Source: Bog-473 sp963783245 (GTDB lineage Bacteria; Actinomycetota; Acidimicrobiia; Acidimicrobiales; RAAP-2). Taken from it: a DNA stretch of 64,000 nt. The stretch spans positions 434,001-498,000 of the forward strand of contig CAWAMS010000003.1 of the NCBI GenBank assembly GCA_963783245.1, in the 5' to 3' direction. The position numbers were made by a program, and so were the translations under genes. Numbering within the stretch: the first letter of the stretch is position 1; the number at the start of each line of letters is the position of its first letter. The notes under the pieces were generated by a model, which did no database searches, had not been told where the DNA came from, and was given only the letters and a program-made list of their open reading frames with translations. Positions 9,030 through 16,271 of this stretch are shown piece after piece.

Positions 9030-10382
9030 ATGGTAGTGCAGGTGGCCGTGGACCACGGGCTGAACACCGCCACGATCGCTGTCGTCGCCGGTTGCTTCAT
9101 CCTCTGGGTCCTCGTCTCGAGCCGCCTCGAGCGGATCTACATCAGCGCGCCCTTTGCATTCGTGGTGATGGGCCTGGCCATCAACCACGAACCCCTCCAA
9201 CTCATCCACCTCAATGTCCATTCCTCGACCATCCGTTCGCTGGCGGAGATAACGCTGGCGTTGGTCCTCTTTTCCGACGCCTCCAGGGTGAACCTCCACG
9301 CACTTCGTCGGGATCTGGGCCCGCCGGTGCGGCTCCTGGCCATCGGTCTCCCCCTGACCATCGGTCTGGGCACGGCCGTGGCGTTCGGCATCATCCCGGG
9401 GATCGGAATCTGGGTGGCCGCCACCGTCGCGTCCATCGTTGCCCCGACCGACGCCGCGCTGGGCGCCACGATCATGGAGGACCGACGAGTACCCTCGCGG
9501 GTCCGCCGGCTCCTCAACGTCGAGAGTGGGCTCAACGACGGTATCGCCACGCCATTCGTGAACCTCTTCCTGGCCGGGGCGGTGGCGACCGAGGTGGCCC
9601 ACCAGACCACTGTCCTCAGCGCGGCGCGCGAGCTCCTTGTCGGTGCAGGCGTCGGGATCGGGGTGGGCGTCGTGGGCGGATGGCTCTTGCACACGACAAC
9701 GAAGCGAGGGTGGAGCGGGAAGGCCTTCCGCCCGATGGCCGCCCTCGCCTTTGCGATCTTTTCGTACGCTGCCTCCATCGAAGCCAGCGGGAACGGCTTC
9801 GTGGCGTCGTTCGTCGCGGGCATGGCCTTCGGCAGCATCGTGGGTGGAGACCCGGAGTCGACCATGGCCTTCACCGAAGACGCGGGCGAACTGCTGTCCC
9901 TGCTCGTGTGGCTGGCCTTCGGGGCGGTCATGGTGGTTCCCGGGTTCCAGCACGCCACGTGGCAGGACTACGTCTTCGCCGTCCTGGCCCTGACGCTGAT
10001 TCGCATGCTTCCCGTGGCACTGGCCTCCTTCCGCTCCGGACTCGACCGTGGCGCGGTCCTCTTCGTCGGTTGGTTCGGTCCCCGGGGCCTGGCGTCGGTC
10101 GTGTTCGGGCTCATCGCCTACGACGCCCTCGACGCGCCCGATGCAGGACGAGTCCTGTCTGTCGTCACCATCACGGTGACCTTCAGCGTGATCGCCCACG
10201 GCCTGACGGCATCCCCTCTCGCCGCGCGGTACGCCACGAGGGCGCCGACCAAAGGGGAGGGCGGTCATGAGCAGGCGGCGGCGCACCCGGTGCGCGTGCG
10301 GTCGATGTCCGGAGACCGTATCGCTCGTCGCTTTGACGGCGGGACAACCCCCCCGGTTGGCATCGATGAGGGCGGCCGGTGA
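9030..10382 (+). CDS. CPA1-type sodium/proton antiporter
   Basis: Polytopic membrane protein of 450 residues with about a dozen hydrophobic segments. The family-defining sequences of cation:proton antiporters are present: FVVMGLAINHEPLQ, LALVLFSDASRV, ASIVAPTDAALGATI and NVESGLNDGIATPFVN, where the paired acidic residues form the ion site. A short hydrophilic C-terminal tail follows. Its stop overlaps the GTG of the next gene (GTGA at 10379-10382), so the two are translationally coupled and probably work together in the membrane. Confidence 0.88.
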   Translation: MVVQVAVDHGLNTATIAVVAGCFILWVLVSSRLERIYISAPFAFVVMGLAINHEPLQLIHLNVHSSTIRSLAEITLALVLFSDASRVNLHALRRDLGPPVRLLAIGLPLTIGLGTAVAFGIIPGIGIWVAATVASIVAPTDAALGATIMEDRRVPSRVRRLLNVESGLNDGIATPFVNLFLAGAVATEVAHQTTVLSAARELLVGAGVGIGVGVVGGWLLHTTTKRGWSGKAFRPMAALAFAIFSYAASIEASGNGFVASFVAGMAFGSIVGGDPESTMAFTEDAGELLSLLVWLAFGAVMVVPGFQHATWQDYVFAVLALTLIRMLPVALASFRSGLDRGAVLFVGWFGPRGLASVVFGLIAYDALDAPDAGRVLSVVTITVTFSVIAHGLTASPLAARYATRAPTKGEGGHEQAAAHPVRVRSMSGDRIARRFDGGTTPPVGIDEGGR

Positions 10383-12742
10383 CCGGAGTAGCCACCCCAA
10401 CCGAGGTCGTCTCTGCAGCTCCGTGGCGACCCCGCCTGTTCGTCTCGACATCAGAGCAACGGCTCCGGCTGCCACGGGACCTGATCGGCGGGGTGGGCGG
10501 AGCACTGGTGGCCTGCGGATCGTGGGTGATCATCTCGACCGGCGTCGGCTCGGCGGTGGAGCTCCGGATTCCCATGTGGATCGCAGGGTTGGTCACCCTG
10601 GCCGCCATCGTCGGAACCAGCGCGTTCACCGCCATATCGGCTTTGCTGTGCGCTGGCGCGCGTCGTTGGATGCTGCTCATCCAAGCGGTGGGCGCTTCAG
10701 GTGCGTCGGCGCTGACCTGTGTCGCGGTCTTCCACGGGCTGGATCGGCCGGTCGGTTTTGCACCACCGATTGTGGCCGCCACCTTCGCCATGGCTGTCCT
10801 GGTGGTCCGCACCCTTGTCCTCCCCCTCCGCTCTCCGCTCTGGGCAATCGTGCTCATCGGGACGGTGGCGGAGATTTTCGACGCCCATCTCGTGCCGCTG
10901 GGCACGCTGGGTGCAGCGTCACTTGGTGTCTCCGTCAGCGCGCTCCTCGCCTTCGTTTTGGGAACCCAGGACGTCGCTCCGACGATCGACGAGGCCGCAG
11001 CCTTCCTCCAACAGCTGGGCGTTGCGGTGGAACGAGTCCGTCGAAGCCCGATCACTCCGGCGTGGGGTGCGACACGGTTCTCGGCCATCGACGGAGACGG
11101 TCAACCAGTCGACATCGACATCTTCGGTCGTGACGCCCCCGAGGGCCAGGCGTTGGCGCGGGTGTGGCGATTCATCTGGGTCCGGCGGTCCACGCTCGAT
11201 CTGCGGCTTCGGCGGACGCAACACATAGAGCACTCTGTCGGGATGATGCTCTGGGTCCGGGCCCAGGGTATCGAGACCCCGACAGTCGTCGTGGCGGGCA
11301 CCGTCGAGCCCAGCGACGACGCCATCCTCGTGACGTGCCCCCCTCGAGGAAGAACGTTGGCCGAGCACTCCTCCGACGAAGTCGAAGATACGGACATCTT
11401 CCAACTGTGGAATGCACTCGGACAACTCGACAGTGCCGGTATCGCCCTGGGCAGCGTCCGGGTCGATTCGATCGTGCTCACGCCCGATCACCGCGTCGGC
11501 TTCCTCGACTTTGCAAACGCCGAGGCGATGGCGCCACCAGACTCACGGGCGGCGGACGCCGCTGCCCTCCTCATCGCGACTGCGGAGATCGTCGGTCCCA
11601 CGCGGGCGATCGACGGAGCCATTGAGGCGTGCGGCCCGGATCGGGTGGCGGCGCTTCTCCCGCTGATCCAGCCACAGGTCCTCCCCACCGATCCGGACCT
11701 GCGGACCCGAAAACGCACGAAGGGAGACCTTAAAGGACTCCGGCTGACGGCAGCGGAGCAGCTCGGGATACCACCGGTCGAGCCACAGCCCCTGGCCCGG
11801 GTCCAGCTTTCCAAGCTGCTGCTGCTCGCCGGCACGTTCTTGGGGATCTGGTTACTTGTCGAACAGTTGGTGGGGCTCCAGGACATCGGGCACCTGATTT
11901 CCAACGCCAACTGGTGGTGGTTCCTGGCCGTCTTGCTCATCACCCAGGCGACAGCGGCGACCGAGGCAGTCTGCCTGTCCGGGGCGATGCCGGGTTCGCC
12001 CCCGATCGGCCCGCTGACCATGCTCCGACTGGCCATGAACTTCACCGGCATGATCGGTGGGACGGTCGCGACGACAGCCACGGTCGTCCGATTCAACCAA
12101 CGTCGAGGTTCGCCGCCGGCCGTCGCGATCAGCTCCGGTCTGATCTACAGCGTCACCGGTTTCATTGTGCAGATCGTCCTCACGCTCATCGCTCTGGTGT
12201 TCGCCGCAGACGAGTTCCATCGAGCGACGGAAGGAGCAGCGGGGTCGGGCCCGGAGAACCTCGAATTGATCCTCTACGCGATCGTGGCTGTGTCGTTCGT
12301 CGTCGGCGTGGCATTCGTCACTCCGAAAATCCGCCGGGTGTTGGTGGAGCGCCTTCGACCCCGGATGCAGCCCGCATGGGAGAACGTGCGCCAGATCGCG
12401 CGGGACCCGGGCCGGTTGGTGCGGTTGTTCGGAGGAGCGGTCGTCACTCAGCTCATGATGGCCGCCGGCCTCGGACTGGCCCTCCGCTCTGTCGGCGAGT
12501 CGGCGTCGTTCGGCGGCCTGGTGATCGTCTGCACGTTCACGGCCCTGCTCGGAGGCATGGCACCCGTCCCCGGCGGAATGGGCGTGATGGAGGCCAGCTA
12601 CATTGCCGGCCTCACCCTGCTCGGCATCCCCCAGGATGCCGCGATCGCTGCGACACTCCTCTACCGACTGGCGACGACCTATCTGCCGCCGATCTGGGGC
12701 TGGGGAGCGATGGTATGGCTACGCCGACGCGACGCCCTCTGA
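10379..12742 (+). CDS. YbhN/AglD-like flippase-fold protein with pseudokinase-like middle
   Basis: A 787-residue membrane protein in three parts. The N-terminal third has several hydrophobic segments. The soluble middle (residues about 240-430) resembles a degenerate aminoglycoside-kinase fold: LGSVRVDSIVLTPDHRVGFLDFANAEA sits where a catalytic HGDLxxxNIL and IDFG would be. The C-terminal part (residues about 480-780) has the lysylphosphatidylglycerol-synthase transmembrane fold (MLRLAMNFTGMIGGTVATTATVVRFNQRRG, PVPGGMGVMEA). It starts at GTG 10379, overlapping the antiporter stop. The lost catalytic Asp suggests the kinase part is structural. Lipid handling is inferred from the fold only. Confidence 0.78.
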   Translation: MTGVATPTEVVSAAPWRPRLFVSTSEQRLRLPRDLIGGVGGALVACGSWVIISTGVGSAVELRIPMWIAGLVTLAAIVGTSAFTAISALLCAGARRWMLLIQAVGASGASALTCVAVFHGLDRPVGFAPPIVAATFAMAVLVVRTLVLPLRSPLWAIVLIGTVAEIFDAHLVPLGTLGAASLGVSVSALLAFVLGTQDVAPTIDEAAAFLQQLGVAVERVRRSPITPAWGATRFSAIDGDGQPVDIDIFGRDAPEGQALARVWRFIWVRRSTLDLRLRRTQHIEHSVGMMLWVRAQGIETPTVVVAGTVEPSDDAILVTCPPRGRTLAEHSSDEVEDTDIFQLWNALGQLDSAGIALGSVRVDSIVLTPDHRVGFLDFANAEAMAPPDSRAADAAALLIATAEIVGPTRAIDGAIEACGPDRVAALLPLIQPQVLPTDPDLRTRKRTKGDLKGLRLTAAEQLGIPPVEPQPLARVQLSKLLLLAGTFLGIWLLVEQLVGLQDIGHLISNANWWWFLAVLLITQATAATEAVCLSGAMPGSPPIGPLTMLRLAMNFTGMIGGTVATTATVVRFNQRRGSPPAVAISSGLIYSVTGFIVQIVLTLIALVFAADEFHRATEGAAGSGPENLELILYAIVAVSFVVGVAFVTPKIRRVLVERLRPRMQPAWENVRQIARDPGRLVRLFGGAVVTQLMMAAGLGLALRSVGESASFGGLVIVCTFTALLGGMAPVPGGMGVMEASYIAGLTLLGIPQDAAIAATLLYRLATTYLPPIWGWGAMVWLRRRDAL

Positions 12743-12775
12743 GAGTGGCGTCCTCCGGCCTCCCGACGACGCGGT

Positions 12776-13603
12776 TCAGCCGGAGGTGACGGTCAACGGG
12801 GGCACCGTCGTGCTGGGCACGGTGACCGGGCCACCCCCGCCGCCGGCCGTGCTGCTTCCCGACGATGTACTCGGGGTGTTGCCGGCGGCCTGGGTCAAAT
12901 GGAGCAGTACCTCGAGCGTGCCGTTGTTCGCGGTCGTGACGAAGCCGCCGATACTCGGGTTGGCGATGTTCCATTCGGAGAACGTGATGGGCACGTCAGC
13001 CAGGACGTCGATCTCGGAGCCGACACGCTCGGCCGTGACGGTGAAGGTCACTCCTTTGGACACACCATGCATCGTGAGGGTGCCCTGCGCCGTGTACTGC
13101 TTCGTGGTGCCGACGGCCGGGATCGTTCCCAGGGTGATCGGTGAGGTCAGGACCAAGGTGGCGGTCGGATACTGACTGACGTCCATGATCCGCCCATCGA
13201 ACTGTGCGTTGCGCTGGCTCTGGTCACTGACGACACTGGCCATGTCGACGGTGATCGAACCTTTCGTGACGGTGGTTCCGCTGATGAGAAGCGATCCCCA
13301 GATTTTGCTGGTCCGCCCCACGGCCGTCGCCTTCTGGCCCACCAACACCTCTTGGACCCGGTAGCCCGCTTCGGATCCGGAGCTGACGTGCCAGGTGCCG
13401 CTGACCGTGGACGACGAGGCGGCCGAGGTGGTCGAGCCGGGTGCCGAGGTCGTCGCGTGAGACGTCGGCAGCACGAGCTTGGCGGGGGCCGGGCCCTCGA
13501 TGAAGTGGATGTAGATGAATGGGCCTGCAACGGCCAGGGCGGCGACCAGCACGACTGCGCCGCCGATCCACCACATGAGCCTGCGCCGACTTCTCCTGAC
13601 CAT
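12776..13603 (-). CDS. YceI-like lipid-binding protein, membrane-anchored
   Basis: A YceI-domain beta-barrel of 275 residues. It starts MVRRSRRRLMWWIGGAVVLVAALAV, an arginine-rich start plus one transmembrane or uncleaved signal segment. A Ser/Thr-rich linker leads to the YceI domain, with SGSEAGYRVQEVL, GSITVDMASV, the FDGRIMDVSQYPTATL strand pair and MHGVSKGVTFTVTAE. A low-complexity tail of Ser, Gly and Thr follows. ATG 13603 is chosen because the longer frame adds only unstructured sequence. YceI proteins bind polyisoprenoids in other bacteria. It converges on the flippase-like gene. Confidence 0.8.
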   Translation of the reverse strand: MVRRSRRRLMWWIGGAVVLVAALAVAGPFIYIHFIEGPAPAKLVLPTSHATTSAPGSTTSAASSSTVSGTWHVSSGSEAGYRVQEVLVGQKATAVGRTSKIWGSLLISGTTVTKGSITVDMASVVSDQSQRNAQFDGRIMDVSQYPTATLVLTSPITLGTIPAVGTTKQYTAQGTLTMHGVSKGVTFTVTAERVGSEIDVLADVPITFSEWNIANPSIGGFVTTANNGTLEVLLHLTQAAGNTPSTSSGSSTAGGGGGPVTVPSTTVPPLTVTSG

Positions 13604-14170
13604 CTGCGTGCACCTTCCATACGACGGGACCGACCCTGCGGACCAGTGCCAGCATGATTCCGCTGCACTGTGGCACGTACCCATGGGCCCTCTGTGACCA
13701 AGCTGAGAATCGATGGATGGTGTCGGCGAGCCACCGCCGGCCGCCGGTGCTTGAAGATTCTGGCTCACTTCGCCTGACGGCGTTTCGTTGCACGTCTCCA
13801 GATCATCCCTTTGCGTCACCAGCTACGTTGGCGGCCGAGGGGGACCAAGTCGGAAGCGCGGATTTGCCGCGCTGTGGGGATATACCAATCGGTATTTCGC
13901 AGATATCCAAATGGGGAAGGCTGTAACTCGAAGGAAATGTGAAAGTGTTGCCAACCGGTAACCCAGAAGTTGTAGTGTTTTCACTATGCAGCGCATACAC
14001 GCGGAAAGTCACCGGACGCACCGGTATACAGGGGGCCTCAAAGGCCTGCCGACGTCGTGCCCGCGCGTCATGACCCAGCCATCGAACACCCAATTCAGCT
14101 CGGTCGTCTCTGACCCCCGGGAGGTGCCCTCAACGGCATAACTAGGACATACATACGTCCAGTTCGTTGA
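13604..14170. other. intergenic stretch upstream of the tRNA array
   Basis: No gene is supported here. Visible are a dyad ATACC-AATC-GGTAT near 13880 nested in a GGATAT/ATATCC pair, a second small hairpin (GGAC/GTCC near 14146) and a terminator at its right end. The presence of a terminator implies that something short is transcribed rightward before the array, possibly a small RNA between about 13900 and 14205, but I see no promoter I would defend. Confidence 0.35.
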
Positions 14171-14205
14171 GGAGCCGCTTCCGAAAGGGGGCGGCTCCTT
14201 TGTGT
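14171..14205 (+). terminator. Rho-independent terminator before the tRNA array
   Basis: Stem GGAGCCGC (14171-14178) with GCGGCTCC (14191-14198) and a 12-nt loop, followed by TTTGTGTT. It separates upstream transcription from tRNA-Trp, so the array should have its own promoter downstream of it. Confidence 0.7.
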
Positions 14206-14243
14206 TCCTGGCCCAAGACAAACCAATCCGTAAAAACACTCGA

Positions 14244-14315
14244 AGGGGTGTAGTCCAGCGGTACGGACAGCCGGCTCCAATCCGGCGGACGTGGGTTCGA
14301 CTCCTGCCACCCCTG
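14244..14315 (+). tRNA. tRNA-Trp(CCA)
   Basis: Acceptor AGGGGTG pairs fully with CACCCCT. The anticodon arm is GCCGG-CTCCAAT-CCGGC, the T-loop TTCGACT, and discriminator G73 matches Trp identity. It lies outside the left copy of the flanking inverted repeat. No CCA is encoded. Confidence 0.85.
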
Positions 14316-14363
14316 CTGGGCGAAGCCTTGCCCTATTTGCCTAAACGGGCGAATACATCACCG

Positions 14364-14396
14364 CACATTGACAACTAAATAGTACGCCAGATTGGG
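14364..14396 (+). repeat. left copy of 33-bp inverted repeat flanking the array
   Basis: Shares 29 of 33 bases with the reverse complement of 16978-17010; the cores are TGACAAC, AAATAGT and CGCCAGAT. In a single transcript the two copies could pair as a long stem with two G-U pairs and two mismatches. It is immediately followed by a GGGATCGG/CCGATCCC hairpin (14395-14439) and then tRNA-Tyr. Confidence 0.85.
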
Positions 14397-14441
14397 GATC
14401 GGGACCGCGTCCATTGAGGCGGCCACACCGACCGATCCCGC

Positions 14442-14525
14442 CCCGGTGACCTCTGTTGGTTAGAGGAGCGCGGCTGTAAACCGCGCGGCATTCCGCCTGC
14501 GGTCGTTCGATTCGACCCACCGGGA
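14442..14525 (+). tRNA. tRNA-Tyr(GTA)
   Basis: Class II tRNA. Acceptor CCCGGTG/CACCGGG is perfect, the anticodon loop is CTGTAAA, the variable arm is long, and the T-loop is TTCGATT. First tRNA inside the inverted repeat. No encoded CCA. Confidence 0.88.
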
Positions 14526-14529
14526 CCCT

Positions 14530-14605
14530 GGGCCCAGAGCACGAGTGGCAGTGCGCCTCGTTTGCAGCGAGAAGCGTGCCGGTTCGAGCCCGGCTGGGTC
14601 CACCA
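14530..14605 (+). tRNA. tRNA-Ala(TGC)
   Basis: Acceptor GGGCCCA/TGGGTCC includes the G3-U70 wobble pair that identifies alanine tRNAs. The D-arm is GCAC/GTGC, the anticodon loop TTTGCAG, and CCA is encoded at 14603-14605. Confidence 0.85.
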
Positions 14606-14606
14606 T

Positions 14607-14693
14607 GCGGGCGTGGCGAAAATGGAAGACGCGCCGGACTCAGAATCCGGTGGGCGCACGCCCGTGAGAGTTCGACCCTCTCCGCCCGCACCA
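14607..14693 (+). tRNA. tRNA-Leu(CAG)
   Basis: Class II. Acceptor GCGGGCG/CGCCCGC, anticodon arm CCGGA-CTCAGAA-TCCGG, long variable arm, encoded CCA. Only one base separates it from the previous tRNA. Confidence 0.9.
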
Positions 14694-14694
14694 G

Positions 14695-14768
14695 GCGCCT
14701 CTAGCTCAGTTGGTAGAGCGATGGACTCTTAATCCATGTCGTCGGGGGTTCGAGCCCCTCGAGGCGCA
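14695..14768 (+). tRNA. tRNA-Lys(CTT)
   Basis: Acceptor GCGCCTC/GAGGCGC, D-arm GCTC/GAGC, anticodon loop CTCTTAA. Canonical throughout. No encoded CCA. Confidence 0.92.
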
Positions 14769-14798
14769 CTCGGCCGGCACCAAAACCGGTCATCACAC

Positions 14799-14873
14799 CT
14801 GGTTGTAGCTCAGTGTGGACAGAGCACCCGGTTCGGGACCGGGGGGTCGGCGGTTCGAGTCCGTTCAACCAGA
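14799..14873 (+). tRNA. tRNA-Pro(CGG)
   Basis: Acceptor CTGGTTG/CAACCAG is perfect, the anticodon arm is CCCGG-TTCGGGA-CCGGG, and the T-loop is TTCGAGT. No encoded CCA. Confidence 0.9.
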
Positions 14874-14899
14874 CTGGCGGTGTCATCGCATCGCATCAT

Positions 14900-14971
14900 T
14901 CGGGAGTGGTCCAGCGGAATGGACGCTCGGCTCTGGACCGAGAGACGGTGGTTCGAAACCATCTTCCCGAG
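14900..14971 (+). tRNA. tRNA-Gln(CTG)
   Basis: Acceptor TCGGGAG/TTCCCGA, anticodon arm CTCGG-CTCTGGA-CCGAG, T-loop TTCGAAA, discriminator G. No encoded CCA. Confidence 0.9.
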
Positions 14972-15004
14972 CAAGACGGAGGGCCCGGTCGATGTCCCCG
15001 TCAT

Positions 15005-15080
15005 GCCGCAGTAGCTCAATCGGGAGAGCGCCGCCTTGTCACGGCGGAGGCAACGGGATCGAAACCCGTCTGTGGCGCCA
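15005..15080 (+). tRNA. tRNA-Asp(GTC)
   Basis: Acceptor GCCGCAG/CTGTGGC, anticodon arm CCGCC-TTGTCAC-GGCGG, discriminator G, CCA encoded at 15078-15080. Confidence 0.9.
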
Positions 15081-15081
15081 C

Positions 15082-15157
15082 GCCCTGGTGGTGAAACGGA
15101 AGATCACAGGAGACTACGAATCTCCAGTTCCGGGTTCGAGTCCTGGCCGGGGTGCCA
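15082..15157 (+). tRNA. tRNA-Arg(ACG)
   Basis: Acceptor GCCCTGG/CCGGGGT with two wobbles, anticodon arm GGAGA-CTACGAA-TCTCC, T-loop TTCGAGT, CCA encoded. Confidence 0.87.
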
Positions 15158-15158
15158 T

Positions 15159-15236
15159 CTCGTCGTAGCTCAGACGGACAAGAGCGCTGCCCTCCGAAGG
15201 CAGAGGCCACTGGTTCGAGTCCAGTCGACGAGGCCA
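15159..15236 (+). tRNA. tRNA-Arg(CCG)
   Basis: Acceptor CTCGTCG/CGACGAG is perfect, anticodon arm CTGCC-CTCCGAA-GGCAG, T-loop TTCGAGT, CCA encoded at 15234-15236. Confidence 0.9.
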
Positions 15237-15237
15237 C

Positions 15238-15310
15238 GCCGCCATAGCTCAGTGGGAAGAGCGCAGCCCCGGTACGGCTGAGGTCCCCGGGTCGGCTCCG
15301 GGTGGTGGCT
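15238..15310 (+). tRNA. tRNA-Thr(GGT), unusual C33 and T-loop
   Basis: Acceptor GCCGCCA/TGGTGGC and anticodon stem CAGCC/GGCTG are sound. The anticodon loop CCGGTAC has C at position 33, and the T-loop is GTCGGCT (G54, G58 instead of T54, A58). No encoded CCA. Confidence 0.78.
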
Positions 15311-15312
15311 CT

Positions 15313-15350
15313 GGACCGATATCGGGTCCCACCGCCCCCGAGCCGGGGGC
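15313..15350 (+). other. paired hairpins in array spacer
   Basis: The 70-base spacer between tRNA-Thr and tRNA-Ser holds two perfect hairpins: GGACC/GGTCC (15313-15329) and GCCCCCG/CGGGGGC (15334-15350). There is no T-tract. They may be processing signals or remnants of a tRNA. Confidence 0.4.
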
Positions 15351-15380
15351 GCTGTCGGCGCGGTGCTGGCACCATGCATT

Positions 15381-15465
15381 GGAGGGTTGACCGAGAGGAA
15401 AGGTGCTCGCTTGCTAAGCGATGGCCGAGGGCAACCTCGCCAGCGTTCGATCCGCTGCCCCTCCG
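15381..15465 (+). tRNA. tRNA-Ser(GCT)
   Basis: Class II with a long variable arm. Acceptor GGAGGGT/CCCCTCC has one mismatch at 7-66. Anticodon loop TTGCTAA, T-arm CAGCG-TTCGATC-CGCTG, discriminator G. Confidence 0.88.
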
Positions 15466-15469
15466 CCTT

Positions 15470-15556
15470 GGAAGGTATGCCTCGTTGGCTGGGGGCACCC
15501 TGTTTCGAAAACAGTGACACGGTTCTGCCGTGGGGGTTCGACACCTCTACCTTCCG
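15470..15556 (+). tRNA. tRNA-Ser(CGA)
   Basis: Class II. Acceptor GGAAGGT/ACCTTCC, anticodon loop TTCGAAA, variable arm CACGG/CCGTG, T-loop TTCGACA, discriminator G. No encoded CCA. Confidence 0.88.
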
Positions 15557-15560
15557 CGCT

Positions 15561-15635
15561 GGCGCAGTGGTGCAACGGAAGCACGCCGGGCCTTCACCTC
15601 GGAGGATGTCGGATCAAAACCGACCTGCGTCACCA
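15561..15635 (+). tRNA. tRNA-Glu(TTC), unusual C33 and T-loop
   Basis: Acceptor GGCGCAG/CTGCGTC, D-arm GTGC/GCAC, anticodon loop CCTTCAC (C33), T-loop ATCAAAA with A54. CCA encoded. Confidence 0.78.
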
Positions 15636-15636
15636 A

Positions 15637-15707
15637 GCCGCCATCGGATAAAGGCAGTCCACCGGATTCTCAGCCCGGAAGCCGGGGGTCGGTACCCCGT
15701 GGCGGTA
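15637..15707 (+). tRNA. tRNA-Glu(CTC), G54/G58 T-loop
   Basis: Acceptor GCCGCCA/TGGCGGT, D-arm GGAT/GTCC, anticodon loop TTCTCAG with an A-C mismatch at 31-39, T-loop GTCGGTA on a perfect 5-bp stem. Confidence 0.75.
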
Positions 15708-15739
15708 CCGGGGCACACCACGTCGTCTGCCCCATGCAG

Positions 15740-15812
15740 TGCGGAGTAGCTCAGCGGGAGAGCGGGTGGCCGTTAACCACCGTCGTCGGGGGTTCGATGC
15801 CCTCCTCCGCAG
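15740..15812 (+). tRNA. tRNA-Asn(GTT), array copy with C33
   Basis: Acceptor TGCGGAG/CTCCGCA is perfect. Anticodon arm GGTGG-CCGTTAA-CCACC has C33. The T-loop TTCGATG is canonical. The window also has an ordinary tRNA-Asn(GTT) at 30428-30499 with U33 and a different acceptor. Confidence 0.82.
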
Positions 15813-15816
15813 CCCT

Positions 15817-15890
15817 GGCACCGTGACCGAGGATTGAGGTACCCGATTGCAACCCGGGCCACGCTGGTGGGAATCCAGCCGGTGCCTCCA
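15817..15890 (+). tRNA. tRNA-Cys(GCA)
   Basis: Acceptor GGCACCG/CGGTGCC, anticodon loop TTGCAAC, discriminator U73 as expected for cysteine, CCA encoded. The 31-39 pair is A-C. Confidence 0.83.
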
Positions 15891-15906
15891 TCGACGCACA
15901 GCCAAC

Positions 15907-15981
15907 GGGGTCAAGGTGTTGACAGATACACGCGTGGCTTCCACCCACGAGTAATGGGAGCGATACCCATTGACCCCTCCA
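15907..15981 (+). tRNA. tRNA-Gly(TCC) lacking D/T-loop contacts
   Basis: Acceptor GGGGTCA/TGACCCC and anticodon arm CGTGG-CTTCCAC-CCACG are perfect. The D-loop TGACAGAT has no GG pair and the T-loop is AGCGATA, so both partners of the normal tertiary contact are missing together. CCA encoded at 15979-15981. Confidence 0.8.
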
Positions 15982-15993
15982 ACCATCTGTCGC

Positions 15994-16067
15994 TCGGGAG
16001 TCGTCCAACGGCAGGACGCAAGGCTTTGATCCTTGAGATGAGGGTTCGACACCTTCCTCCCGAACCA
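15994..16067 (+). tRNA. tRNA-Gln(TTG)
   Basis: Acceptor TCGGGAG/CTCCCGA, anticodon arm CAAGG-CTTTGAT-CCTTG, T-loop TTCGACA, CCA encoded. Confidence 0.9.
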
Positions 16068-16087
16068 CCTGAAAGGAGGTGCATTCC

Positions 16088-16252
16088 ATGCGACACACCC
16101 GGCTGAAGCTCGTTGTTTCCGAAGACAGTGCGACGATGTCGAGCGACGTCACGAGGGAGGAGCCCGTGGCTCTGTCCACCCTCCGGCCCGACACGCGGCG
16201 ACTGCGCATTGTGGACGCTGACGACGCAGCGCCGCCGGATGATGCGGCGTGA
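16088..16252 (+). CDS. 54-residue ORF inside the tRNA array
   Basis: An ORF lying wholly between tRNA-Gln(TTG) and tRNA-Thr(TGT), in the same direction. AAGGAGGT, a perfect complement of the 16S tail, is 7 bases before ATG 16088, the best ribosome binding site in this part of the window. The product starts MRHTRLKLVVSEDSATM and ends with an acidic tail DADDAAPPDDAA; it has a basic start, no membrane segment and no cysteines. It resembles nothing I know. It would be translated from the pre-tRNA transcript, which suggests an array-specific small protein. Confidence 0.6.
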   Translation: MRHTRLKLVVSEDSATMSSDVTREEPVALSTLRPDTRRLRIVDADDAAPPDDAA

Positions 16253-16271
16253 GCGAGGTCGCCGGAGCAAT

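Noticed and set aside
8796..10505. Long minus-strand ORF of 569 codons over the sulfatase end and antiporter
   Set aside because: Its translation is low-complexity Arg/Gly/His sequence, the antisense shadow of the antiporter, which has clear membrane segments and motifs.
14369..14396. TTGACA in the left inverted repeat as the array promoter
   Set aside because: No acceptable -10 box lies 16-18 bases downstream, and the same sequence is kept in the inverted right copy, which better fits pairing or a binding site.
14522..14536. Overlap of tRNA-Tyr and tRNA-Ala by shared acceptor bases
   Set aside because: A first fold with GGACCC as the Ala acceptor suggested overlap. The D-arm GCAC/GTGC shows the acceptor is GGGCCCA with G3-U70, leaving a 4-base gap.
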